NCBI GenBank assembly: GCA_030834905.1
Contig: JAUQWZ010000023.1
Span: 1-64,000 of the forward strand
From: Aggregatilineales bacterium
Lineage (GTDB): Bacteria > Chloroflexota > Anaerolineae > Aggregatilineales > Phototrophicaceae
Length of the DNA: 64,000 nt
Direction: 5' to 3'
Shown here: positions 34,239-42,044 of the stretch, piece by piece
Position numbering within the stretch: position 1 is the stretch's first letter
How the letters are laid out: each line of letters opens with the position of its first letter
Translations under genes and position numbers: made by a program
Notes under the pieces: model-generated
The model's database searches: none
What the model was told of the DNA's origin: nothing
The model's input: only the letters and a program-made list of their open reading frames with translations

Positions 34239-35253
34239 GTTGAGCCTCCTCCTGAACGAGTGGTTGTCCCGTCCGAACGTCTACCCAGCACGCCTTGACA
34301 TGCTCGGGGTTGCTTTCGGGACCGGGAATGAGTGGTGGCATTTCTTCTTCGCAGATGGCGATCCGGAAGGGGCAGCGAGCATAGAAGGGGCAGCCCTTGG
34401 GCGGAATACGCATATCCGGCGGCGCGCCTTCAATCTGAACCAGTTTCTCGCCCACCTGCCGCTTGTCGTGGCGCGGCAGTGATTTGAGCAGACCGAGGGT
34501 GTACGGATGGCGGGTGTCCTTAAAGACTTCACTGGACGGTCCGCGCTCGACAATGCGCCCGCCGTACATCACCTGTACGGTATCGGCAATGCCAGCGACA
34601 ACGCCCAGGTCGTGACTGATCCAGATAATCGCCATGCCAAGCTGGTCGCGCAGCCGCTTCACCAGATCGAGGATCTGCGCCTGAATGGTGACGTCCAGCG
34701 CCGTCGTCGGTTCGTCGGCAATCAGCAGCTTGGGATTGCACGACAGCGCCATCGCGATCATCACGCGCTGGCGCATACCGCCTGAAAACTGGTGCGGATA
34801 GTTGTTCAGACGGCGGCTGGCATCGGGAATACCGACCATCCCCAGCAGTTCGGCGGCGCGCGCGGTGGCATCACGGTCATTCATGCCCATGTGCAGCTTC
34901 AGGGCTTCAGTGATCTGCGTGCCAATGGTCAGCACCGGGTTGAGCGAGGTCATAGGGTCCTGGAAGATCATGGCGATCTCCGCGCCGCGCACCAGCCGCA
35001 TCTGCTCGTTGGAGAGCTTCAGCAGGTCGCGTCCGTGGAAAATGACCTGTCCGTCTTCAATTTTACCGGGGGGAGTTGGAATAAGTCGCATGATCGACAG
35101 CGCGTGAACGCTCTTGCCGCTGCCGCTTTCGCCCACGACGCCGAGTGTCTCGCCTTCGTGAAGCTCATAGGAAACATCATTTACGGCGTAAACAATGCCT
35201 TCCTGCGTATAAAACCGGGTAACGAGGTTCTTCACCTCCATTAACACACCCAA
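34231..35253 (-). CDS. Oligopeptide/dipeptide ABC transporter ATP-binding protein (OppD/DppD type)
   Basis: A 340-residue ATPase partner of the downstream OppF. Walker A is G-E-S-G-S-G-K-S-V near residue 40, the signature F-S-G-G-M-R-Q-R near 158 and Walker B L-L-I-A-D-E-P near 180; the C-terminal cysteine-rich segment (C-P-F-Y-A-R-C-P) matches OppD/DppD. AGGAGG lies 8 nt before the TTG at 35253, which therefore looks like the real start; the ATG at 35241 is 20 nt away from it. The pair stands alone, so its membrane partners must be encoded elsewhere. Confidence 0.9.
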   Translation of the reverse strand: MGVLMEVKNLVTRFYTQEGIVYAVNDVSYELHEGETLGVVGESGSGKSVHALSIMRLIPTPPGKIEDGQVIFHGRDLLKLSNEQMRLVRGAEIAMIFQDPMTSLNPVLTIGTQITEALKLHMGMNDRDATARAAELLGMVGIPDASRRLNNYPHQFSGGMRQRVMIAMALSCNPKLLIADEPTTALDVTIQAQILDLVKRLRDQLGMAIIWISHDLGVVAGIADTVQVMYGGRIVERGPSSEVFKDTRHPYTLGLLKSLPRHDKRQVGEKLVQIEGAPPDMRIPPKGCPFYARCPFRIAICEEEMPPLIPGPESNPEHVKACWVDVRTGQPLVQEEAQRV

Positions 35254-35379
35254 TGAAAAATCCTCCTACGAAATTTCCACATGAACCTGTGGAGCTTCAG
35301 AATGCGCGGCAGAGTTTGCAAAATCATCGAAATACTGTCAAGGCATTAACTTAGTTACTCATTTCACAAGTCAATGGTT

Positions 35380-35414
35380 CAAATAAACAAGAGGCGCATC
35401 TTACGAGCGCCTCT
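35380..35414 (-). terminator. Intrinsic terminator after the SWIM gene
   Basis: On the minus strand AGAGGCGC (35414-35407) pairs with GCGCCTCT (35397-35390) around a 9-base loop, followed by TTGTTTATTT. It stands 24 bp after the stop of the SWIM gene. A T-containing sequence on the other strand may let it act in both directions. Confidence 0.7.
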
Positions 35415-35438
35415 ACATATTTTAACAAATTTACAGCG

Positions 35439-35933
35439 TTATTCCAGGATCGCTACAGGTTTGGTGATCATCTCCTTCAGAATACGCTCCATTGCCATCG
35501 TATGGCAGCACACGCCCCGGCTGTGGAAGAAGGAACAGGTACACTGCCAGTTGCCGCCAGCGTGATTGGTAATGTGTTCGGCGTTTTCGCCCTTGAAGGA
35601 CACCTCAAACGACTGAAGGTGAATTCGATCCGGTTCCTCGGCATATCGTTTCGCCTTCTCTACGTCGCTGACCACGTTCTGACCGGGCGCGTAGGGAAGC
35701 GGGGTGCGTTTCAGCATCGGCTTGAAGAGGCGTTCCAGCGACATAATGTGCGGGCAAATGCTGTGCGTTCGGAAGCCTGGGCAGGTGCAGTCCCAGCCAT
35801 CCGCGCCAAGCGTGATGGTATAAGCGTTGTTATCGCCACTAAACTGCGCTGTCAGTGAATTGAAGGTGATTCGATCACGCTCTTCGGCGTACCGCTTGGC
35901 TTTTTCGATCTTGCCGATCATGCCATAATCCAT
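35439..35933 (-). CDS. Tandem SWIM zinc-finger protein
   Basis: A 164-residue protein made of two copies of one module: E-K-A-K-R-Y-A-E-E-x-D-R-I, a beta strand pair and a SWIM finger C-x-C ... C-x-H. Module 1 ligands are Cys49, Cys51, Cys60 and His62; module 2 ligands are Cys131, Cys133, Cys142 and His144. SWIM domains bind zinc and often nucleic acid or protein partners. The internal duplication gives two fingers facing different surfaces. AGGAGG directly abuts the first ATG (35942), so the ATG at 35933, 9 nt further, is the real start. A leader with a terminator lies upstream (35973-36011). Confidence 0.8.
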   Translation of the reverse strand: MDYGMIGKIEKAKRYAEERDRITFNSLTAQFSGDNNAYTITLGADGWDCTCPGFRTHSICPHIMSLERLFKPMLKRTPLPYAPGQNVVSDVEKAKRYAEEPDRIHLQSFEVSFKGENAEHITNHAGGNWQCTCSFFHSRGVCCHTMAMERILKEMITKPVAILE

Positions 35934-35972
35934 TGCACACATCCTCCTAAGAAAACACTTCGGTTCCGAAAT

Positions 35973-36011
35973 AAAAAAAGCACGCGGGTTTCAGGTGTTA
36001 AAACCGCGTGC
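35973..36011 (-). terminator. Intrinsic terminator in the leader of the SWIM gene (attenuator candidate)
   Basis: On the minus strand GCACGCGG (36011-36004) pairs with CCGCGTGC (35987-35980). The pairing extends by AAAC/GTTT-type bases with one bulge, and seven T follow directly (35979-35973). It lies downstream of the promoter at 36086-36114 and 25 nt upstream of the ribosome-binding site of the SWIM gene, with no gene before it. That is the arrangement of a transcriptional attenuator, or of a small RNA of about 100 nt ending at this terminator. Confidence 0.6.
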
Positions 36012-36085
36012 CAGAAAGTCCGTATGTAGCTGATACACTGTACTTCAGAGGCAACATTTCACGTCCTATGTGCCAACTTTTAACC

Positions 36086-36114
36086 AGTTTATGCCAAGAT
36101 TAAGGCTGTGTCAA
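36086..36114 (-). promoter_or_regulatory. Promoter of the SWIM leader RNA
   Basis: A perfect TTGACA (36114-36109) and a TAAACT (36091-36086) are separated by exactly 17 bp on the minus strand. The start would be near 36079, giving a leader of about 146 nt up to the ATG at 35933. Confidence 0.6.
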
Positions 36115-36297
36115 CCAAAGATGTGGCGTTGATCACAGTGTTTAATGACAAAGCTAACCATTTTAGAACCGCCGCCGCGTTAGGGTTTGAATGCGGTCAA
36201 ATACGGTAGAATCGCCTTTAGTCTGATGGCGCGAGAGCTTTGGCGCATTACGTATTCTTACGTTCAGCCGATAGAGCCGATTTCGTTGATTTCGTTC

Positions 36298-38235
36298 ATG
36301 AATAGTATCCAAAATGGGACGTCTTCGCGGCTGTCCCGATCAGCGCTGTTCCTCTGGCTGGCGGCTGCCATACTGCTGGGCGGTTTTGTCGCGCGGTTGG
36401 TCGGCTACGACTATCACGGTCTGGAAGGCGACGACGCCTTCAGCCTGTCCCTCAGCCGTTTGCCGCTAGACCAGTTGGTGCCGGGGCTGATGGCGTTCGA
36501 GCTGGATATTCATCCGCCGCTGCACTTCCTGCTGGTCAAAGCCTGGACAGGAACTGCCGGGGAAAGCCTGCTGTCGCTGAGGCTGCTGAATTACCTGATG
36601 GATATGCTCACAGGCGGGCTGCTGATCCGGCTTGCCGGGCGCTCGCTGAACCGCCGCGCGGCGCTGCTGGCGGGTCTGTTCTGGATCGGCGCGGCGCTGC
36701 TGCTGAACAGCGACCTGCTGGTGCGGATGTACACGCTGCTGGCGCTGGAGGCGGCGGTTGGTTTCGTCTGCGTCGTGGAAGCGCGGCGGGCGCGCGGCTG
36801 GCGGCGTCCCGCGCTGTTTCTGGCGCTCGGCGGCTGCGCCCTGGTCGCCATGTATACCCACATGCTCGGCTTCGTGCTGGCGGGGGTGTTCGCGGCGGGG
36901 ATATTGGCGGGGGCTGTTCAGCCAACCGATACTGCGTCCCGGCGCAGCGCCATCTTTGCCCTCATTCCGCTGGCGGTCGCGGGGGTTCTCAGTTTGCCTT
37001 ACGCGCAGGCGCTGTGGGCGCTCTACCGTTCCGGTCGCCCGCTGGGGGCTGAGATCAATCCGCTGGCGGCGTTCGCCTTCGCCGACGTTCCCGACGTGAT
37101 CGTCTCGACGCTGCTAACGGGTCGTCCGCTGGTGGTGTTTCCGTTTTTACTGACGCTGATGCCGATGGTCGGTATCGTGCTGGTGTGCCGCCGCTGGCGG
37201 GCGCGGGTTTTGCCGCTGGCGGTTATGGGCGCGGCAGGTATTGCCGCCATGATCGGGCTGGCGTGGGCTGCCGATCTGTTCAAGCCGCGCTACCTGACGC
37301 CGTTCGTCGTGCCGCTGCTGGCGCTGCTGGCGGGCGCGGCGCTGCTGCCCAAACGGGCGCTGTGGCGCGGGATGATCGCCGTGAGCATCGTCGGGCTGTC
37401 CGGCGCGGGGCTGGTGGCGGATTTCGACCGAACGCTGCGGGATGACTGGGTGGCAGCGGCGCGCTACATCGAAACGCACGAGCAGCCAGGCGATGTGGCG
37501 CTGGTGCTGCCCGATTGGGGCGGCGAGGCATTTCGCTACCATTATCATGGAACGTCACCGGTGACGAGCCTGCTGCCCGGCGTGTCTGCCGATCTCGATC
37601 TCGGCGGGCTGCTGACGCCGCTGGTTGAGAGGCGCAGCCGCGTCTGGCTGGTGCTGTACCAGCCGCTGGTGACCGATCCTGCCGGTCTGGTGGACAGTTG
37701 GTTTCGCGCACGCGCTGTCACTCTGACCGAGGTGTTCCCCTCTGGTATTCAGGTCAGGCTGTACGACCTCAACCCGCTGCTGGCGGCTCTGCCGGAAAAT
37801 GCCCGCCCGCTGGACGCCGAATTTGGCGGTCGGCTGGCGCTGCGCGGCGTGACGCTGCCGCTGACGCAGGGGACTTCACGCGATTCGCGGCTGCACCCGC
37901 CGAGCACCTGGGTTTACGTGGAGCTGTACTGGCAAAGCGTCCAGCCGGGCGCGGATGTCATCCCGCGCGTGCGCTTGACGGATGGCATCGGGCAGGTGTA
38001 TGGCGAAACGCTGGCGCGAGACAGCGGCTTGCTGACACGCTATCCGGCGGTTTCCTGGGGGGAAGGGCAGATCATCCGCGCGGGCTACGATCTCAACCTC
38101 AATCCGAGTACACCAGCCGGACTCTACAATATTGAAGTTATAGTACTCGACCCGGCGACCGGCGCACCGCTGCCAGCGGCAGGCGCGGATGCGGGCGCGC
38201 AGTGGGCGATAGCCGGACAATTCACAGTAAAATAA
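36298..38235 (+). CDS. Membrane glycosyltransferase, family 39-like
   Basis: A polytopic membrane protein of about 645 residues. The first external loop carries G-L-E-G-D-D-A-F-S near residues 35-43 (acidic pair of the GT-C catalytic site), followed by about ten membrane segments. Two beta-rich extracytoplasmic regions follow, at about 400-500 and 520-640, the second like a lectin or carbohydrate-binding domain. The frame is open back to 36187, but those 37 codons are AT-rich and unlike the rest, so the ATG at 36298 is preferred; no ribosome-binding site is visible for either. It is probably transcribed alone. Confidence 0.75.
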   Translation: MNSIQNGTSSRLSRSALFLWLAAAILLGGFVARLVGYDYHGLEGDDAFSLSLSRLPLDQLVPGLMAFELDIHPPLHFLLVKAWTGTAGESLLSLRLLNYLMDMLTGGLLIRLAGRSLNRRAALLAGLFWIGAALLLNSDLLVRMYTLLALEAAVGFVCVVEARRARGWRRPALFLALGGCALVAMYTHMLGFVLAGVFAAGILAGAVQPTDTASRRSAIFALIPLAVAGVLSLPYAQALWALYRSGRPLGAEINPLAAFAFADVPDVIVSTLLTGRPLVVFPFLLTLMPMVGIVLVCRRWRARVLPLAVMGAAGIAAMIGLAWAADLFKPRYLTPFVVPLLALLAGAALLPKRALWRGMIAVSIVGLSGAGLVADFDRTLRDDWVAAARYIETHEQPGDVALVLPDWGGEAFRYHYHGTSPVTSLLPGVSADLDLGGLLTPLVERRSRVWLVLYQPLVTDPAGLVDSWFRARAVTLTEVFPSGIQVRLYDLNPLLAALPENARPLDAEFGGRLALRGVTLPLTQGTSRDSRLHPPSTWVYVELYWQSVQPGADVIPRVRLTDGIGQVYGETLARDSGLLTRYPAVSWGEGQIIRAGYDLNLNPSTPAGLYNIEVIVLDPATGAPLPAAGADAGAQWAIAGQFTVK

Positions 38236-38255
38236 GCGAAGCGCCAGATCGTTCC

Positions 38256-38477
38256 TTGCTAATCAGAAACGACTCATGATAATATATTTCTGAATGTATC
38301 AAATTCGATGACGATTCTGGTGTTGACGGAGATTTCTGAGCCTCCTCCTCAACGTAGCCGCAGGTTACGTGTATATTTGAGTTCGTTTTGCCGATGAACC
38401 GGGCACAGCGCTGATTTACCGCGCGTCCCGGTCTTTTGTGTTTCACCGGATATCGCTCTGGAAAAGGAAAGGTTCAC
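38256..38477 (+). promoter_or_regulatory. Candidate promoter and structured leader of the CorC-like gene
   Basis: TTGCTA (38256-38261) with TAATAT (38280-38285) or GATAAT (38278-38283) is a plausible promoter. The leader of about 190 nt contains a stem CTCAACGTA/TACG...TTGAG (38348-38381). It also contains a terminator-like hairpin ACCGGG/CCCGGT with a TCTTTT tail (38398-38437), 40 nt before the start codon. Structured leaders with a late terminator are found before metal-transporter genes, but no known riboswitch motif is recognised here. Confidence 0.35.
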
Positions 38478-39896
38478 TTGGACGACCCCAGTAGTTTATC
38501 GAGCGTGCTGTTACTCATCCTGCTGATCGCGCTTCATGCGTGGATGCAGTTTGCGTATACTGTGCTGACGAATTTCCGCCGCGCCCCGCTGCGTGAGCGT
38601 TCGGAGGCGGGCGACAAAAACGCGCAGCACACGCTGACACTCTCCGATGATCTGCCGCGACTGTATATCACCACCCAGTTGGTGCTGGTGCTGGTGCGCT
38701 TTGCCGTCGTCGCCGTCGCCACCGTCCAGATCGCCGAACCGATTATCTATGCCGAACAGGGCAGCATCTTTCCCGATCCGGGCATCGGCTATGTGGCGGT
38801 GCTGGTGCCGGTGGCGCTGCTGATCTACGTCATTGGCGATCTGGTTCCGTCGGTGCTTGGTAATGCCTACGCTGATCAGGCGGTATCGCTGGTGACGTCG
38901 ATCATACGCCCGGTGATGTTTGTCTTTAGCCCGCTGGTCGCGCTGCTGGTGCGTCTGGGCAAGGTGATCGCTAATCTCACCGGCGGCGAAGATCCCGGCA
39001 AAGCCGTGACGGAAGAAGAGATCATGTCGCTGGTCAACGTCGGGCAGCGCGGCGGTACGATTGAGGACGAAGAAAAAGAGATGATCTACTCCGTCCTTCA
39101 GTTTGGCGAAACCCTGGCGCGCGAAGTCATGGTGCCGCGTCCGGACGTCACCGCCATCGAGATCGAACAGCCGCTGCGGGAAGCGCTGGCGAAATTTATT
39201 GAAAGCGGACATTCGCGGATTCCGGTCTACGAAGAGGAAATCGACAATATTCAGGGGCTGCTGTATGCCAAAGACCTGCTAACGCTGTGGTATAACGGCG
39301 ATCAGGATGCGACCATCCGTGGTATCATGCGCCCGGCGTACTTTGTGCCGGAAACCAAACGCGCCGACATGCTCTTCAAAGAGATGCAGGAGCGCAAGGT
39401 TCATCTGGCGGTGATCGTGGACGAATATGGCGGCACTGCCGGTCTGGTGACGATTGAAGACCTCGTCGAGGAGATCGTTGGCGACATCAAGGACGAGTTC
39501 GACGAGAATGAAGAAGCCGAATATATCCAGCTAGGCGAACACGAATATCTGGTGGACGGCGGTCTGAACCTTGACGACCTGAACGAAATGATGGATATCG
39601 ACCTGCCGACCGACGAAGCCGACTCGCTCGGCGGCTACATCTACAGCCAGCTTGGGCGCGTGCCACAGATCGGTGAGACGATTGTAGAGGTCGAGCATCT
39701 CGTCACCATGCGGATTGAAGGCGTGGACAACCGCCGCATCCGCAAGGTACATATCATCAAGGTCGATCCGCCGAGCGACGACGCGACCGGCGAAAGCGAA
39801 GAAGGACGTGACAGCGACAGGCAGCGCAGCCAGAGCGCCCGCAACGGCGCCAGCGATCCGGTGGAAACGACCGCCCAAGCCAAACCCGCGCAGTGA
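38478..39896 (+). CDS. CNNM/CorC-type membrane protein with CBS pair
   Basis: A 472-residue protein of the CNNM/YfjD/HlyC family, linked to magnesium or cobalt efflux. About four N-terminal membrane segments (DUF21, 1-180) are followed by E-E-E-I-M-S-L-V, two CBS domains (about 195-320; V-M-V-P-R-P-D-V-T-A then D-E-Y-G-G-T-A-G-L-V-T) and the CorC/HlyC accessory domain (to about 420). A hydrophilic tail ends the protein. Residues 17 to 30 look hydrophobic enough to be the first helix. TTG at 38478 is the probable start because GGAAAGG precedes it at 7 nt; the frame opens at 38436. Confidence 0.85.
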   Translation: MDDPSSLSSVLLLILLIALHAWMQFAYTVLTNFRRAPLRERSEAGDKNAQHTLTLSDDLPRLYITTQLVLVLVRFAVVAVATVQIAEPIIYAEQGSIFPDPGIGYVAVLVPVALLIYVIGDLVPSVLGNAYADQAVSLVTSIIRPVMFVFSPLVALLVRLGKVIANLTGGEDPGKAVTEEEIMSLVNVGQRGGTIEDEEKEMIYSVLQFGETLAREVMVPRPDVTAIEIEQPLREALAKFIESGHSRIPVYEEEIDNIQGLLYAKDLLTLWYNGDQDATIRGIMRPAYFVPETKRADMLFKEMQERKVHLAVIVDEYGGTAGLVTIEDLVEEIVGDIKDEFDENEEAEYIQLGEHEYLVDGGLNLDDLNEMMDIDLPTDEADSLGGYIYSQLGRVPQIGETIVEVEHLVTMRIEGVDNRRIRKVHIIKVDPPSDDATGESEEGRDSDRQRSQSARNGASDPVETTAQAKPAQ

Positions 39897-39930
39897 CTGC
39901 TGGCGTATTGGGTGGGCAAAATCTGGTAAA

Positions 39931-39959
39931 GTACAGGGGCGCAGCCAATGCGCCCCTAC
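39931..39959. repeat. GC-rich palindrome between CorC and MoaB genes
   Basis: AGGGGCGCA (39935-39943) pairs perfectly with TGCGCCCCT (39949-39957) around a 5-base loop and is flanked by GTAC and AC. It resembles the hairpin at 26836-26861 and the GTAGGGGCG palindromes of the window. It may serve as terminator but has no T-run. Confidence 0.5.
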
Positions 39960-40004
39960 TTGATCATGGGTGCGAGTTGCGAGCGCCGAGAAAGGATTCT
40001 GAAT

Positions 40005-40514
40005 ATGGGAACACAGGAACACCGCGCTCGCGCGGGGCAGGGACCCGTCACCATCGCTATCGTGACGGTGAGCGACAGCCGCACGCCCGACACCGATACA
40101 AACCGCCGCTATATCGAGCAGCGTATGAGCGAGCTTGGACATGTGGTTGCCGCTTATCGTCTGATCAGGGATGAGCCGGAACAGGTGGCGGCGGCGCTGG
40201 ATGAACTCACGGCGCTGCCCGAAGTCCGTCTGGTGATTTTCAACGGTGGCACTGGCATCAGCCCGCGCGATACCACCTACGATGTGATCAGCCGTATATT
40301 AGAGAAGCCGCTGCCGGGTTTTGGCGAGTTGTTTCGGATGCTCAGTTACCAGGAAGTGGGGGCAGCCGCCATGTTGAGCCGGGCGACCGCCGGTGTCTAC
40401 CGCAAGACGCTCGTTTTTTCGACGCCGGGCAGCCCGAACGCCGTACAGGTGGCGTTGGAAAAGCTCATTCTGCCGGAAATCAACCATCTTGCCTGGGAAG
40501 TGGTGCGGAAGTAG
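40005..40514 (+). CDS. Molybdenum cofactor biosynthesis protein MoaB/MogA family
   Basis: A 169-residue MoaB/Mog fold protein, which activates molybdopterin by adenylylation or related chemistry. The core shows V-T-V-S-D-S-R, an [10 protein letters not shown] segment (about 78-87) that binds molybdopterin, and L-S-R-A-T-A-G and S-T-P-G-S-P-N-A near 120-145. The upstream frame (39948) contains a palindromic repeat, and AAAGGA lies 7 nt before the ATG at 40005, so that start is preferred. No other moa gene is adjacent. Confidence 0.9.
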   Translation: MGTQEHRARAGQGPVTIAIVTVSDSRTPDTDTNRRYIEQRMSELGHVVAAYRLIRDEPEQVAAALDELTALPEVRLVIFNGGTGISPRDTTYDVISRILEKPLPGFGELFRMLSYQEVGAAAMLSRATAGVYRKTLVFSTPGSPNAVQVALEKLILPEINHLAWEVVRK

Positions 40515-40550
40515 CGGGCGGCGATGCGAAGTGTCCTGTAGGTTCTGATC

Positions 40551-41288
40551 ATGTCCGATTATCGTTCTCCCTCATCGAATGTGCTGTACCGGCTGGTGCA
40601 GGCGATCACCAGTATTGGCGCTGTCTGCTTTCTGGTGGCGGGCTTTCTCGGTCTGCGGGCGCTGGTCTACAGCCAGATCGGGGCGATCCCTTCCACCATG
40701 CTGACAGGGGCATCCGTTGTCGGGTTGATCGGCGCTCCGGTGGGCTTGGTTTATCTGCTGGTTGGGCGGCGCTGGCTGTTCCGCGTGCCGATTGACTGGA
40801 TCAGCATCCAGCTTGGCGTCGTCGTCGGCGGGCTGCTGTACGGCGTCTACAACCTGATCGCGCCGTTTAACCCACAGATGGCAAATATCGACGCCGGGCG
40901 GCGCTTCCTGCAAGGCGGCATTGACGGCTTGTTCATCGGCGCGGTTGCCGGAATGCTGGTTGCCTTCGTCAATGGTCGGCGGCTGCGGCTGCACCGGGCG
41001 GGCATCAGCCGTTACGTGGTCCTTTATCTGACCGTCCTGACGATTTTGTGGGTGGGTATTCTGGTCAACCGGCTGGGCGGCGTCTTTAACGTGGCGTGGA
41101 TCATCGTGGTTTTCGCGCTGCTGGCGGCGGCGCGGGTGGTGTTCTGGAACTTCGGCGCGAAGGCTTATCAGGAGGAAATCGTAGAAGCGCCAGCCGCCGC
41201 CCCACCTAAAAAGCGCCGCGCCTCGAAAAAGAAGGCGGAGCCGGCTTATATACCCGAAGCGGAAGAAAGCGAGGAATATCAGGAGTAA
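40551..41288 (+). CDS. Polytopic membrane protein with charged tail, function unknown
   Basis: A 245-residue protein with about six hydrophobic segments (20-42, 49-70, 82-104, 122-145, 156-176, 182-200). A Lys-rich cytoplasmic segment (P-K-K-R-R-A-S-K-K-K) and an acidic C-terminus follow. I recognise no family; the fold could be a small transporter-like or scaffold membrane protein. It follows moaB by 36 bp in the same direction, but this does not establish a shared function. It converges with the CGNR gene, whose stop lies 13 bp away. Confidence 0.6.
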   Translation: MSDYRSPSSNVLYRLVQAITSIGAVCFLVAGFLGLRALVYSQIGAIPSTMLTGASVVGLIGAPVGLVYLLVGRRWLFRVPIDWISIQLGVVVGGLLYGVYNLIAPFNPQMANIDAGRRFLQGGIDGLFIGAVAGMLVAFVNGRRLRLHRAGISRYVVLYLTVLTILWVGILVNRLGGVFNVAWIIVVFALLAAARVVFWNFGAKAYQEEIVEAPAAAPPKKRRASKKKAEPAYIPEAEESEEYQE

Positions 41289-41301
41289 CGGTGTTGGTTG
41301 G

Positions 41302-41928
41302 CTACTCCGCCTCGATGCGTATTTTGTGCTGGTGACGGCGCTGCTTGACCACATTCCCACAGCTATCCATGCTGCACCAGCGGCGGCTGCGGTTTTTGCT
41401 CATGTCGAGGAACATCCAGCGACAGTCATCGTTTCGACAAATCCGCAGCCGATCCAGTTCGGGCGCAACCAGCAGTTCGGCAGCGGAGCGCGCGACTGCC
41501 CACAGCACCGTATCCAACGCTTCCTCGTTCCATTCCCACTTGAAGTCTGTACCCTGCTTCTGCACCTGTAAATGAGACATGGCGCGCGAAAATTCGGGGT
41601 TCAACACGGCAAGCGCATCGTCAGCCGGTGATGCCCCCTCCGCGATGGCTGCAAACAGGGCATCCAGCGCCTCGCGCAGCACCAGCGCCTTCGCTAAGAC
41701 ACCGACTGCTGCTTCAGAAACCTGTCTTCCCCGGTCGATCAGCCCATCCGCCTGCGCCTTATTCAGGACGTTGGTATAGTGCCCCCAGCGAACCAGCGCT
41801 TCGTAGCTGGTCAGATAATCCTCGCGCTCGTCGCCATATCGCGGGTCTACCGTGTTCACGAAATCCAGACAGAGACTTCCAGCCCGCAGCCGCGGCAGCG
41901 TGAAGCCTTCAAAATCGACAGGAGCCAT
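41302..41928 (-). CDS. CGNR zinc-finger regulator (ABATE/CGNR domain)
   Basis: A 208-residue protein. Residues 15-140 form the helical ABATE-like domain (L-C-L-D-F-V-N-T-V near 20) that may bind a ligand. Residues 160-205 are the CGNR zinc finger with C-R-N-D-D-C-R-W-M-F-L-D, then C-S-M-D-S-C-G-N and a basic end, so four cysteines bind zinc and the basic helix contacts DNA. Such proteins are putative transcription factors. It is divergent from azlC, and a repeat of the form TTGAT-GGTTAT/ATAACCATCAA overlaps the promoter between them, a natural target for it. Confidence 0.82.
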   Translation of the reverse strand: MAPVDFEGFTLPRLRAGSLCLDFVNTVDPRYGDEREDYLTSYEALVRWGHYTNVLNKAQADGLIDRGRQVSEAAVGVLAKALVLREALDALFAAIAEGASPADDALAVLNPEFSRAMSHLQVQKQGTDFKWEWNEEALDTVLWAVARSAAELLVAPELDRLRICRNDDCRWMFLDMSKNRSRRWCSMDSCGNVVKQRRHQHKIRIEAE

Positions 41929-41960
41929 GACTGTTTACCTTCATAACCACTAAAAACCAG

Positions 41961-42000
41961 TTGATTGGTTATCGGATACCCAGTATGATATAACCATCAA
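41961..42000 (+). promoter_or_regulatory. azlC promoter overlapped by an inverted repeat (operator candidate)
   Basis: TTGATT (41961-41966) and TATGAT (41984-41989) are 17 bp apart on the plus strand, a good promoter for azlC. TTGATTGGTTAT (41961-41972) and ATAACCATCAA (41990-42000) are mirror arms with one bulged T, so one arm covers the -35 and the other follows the -10. An extra ATAACCAC half-site lies at 41943-41950. Confidence 0.5.
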
Positions 42001-42044
42001 AACTATGATAGCGAGTTATTCCAGTAAACGCAAGGATAGAAGAT

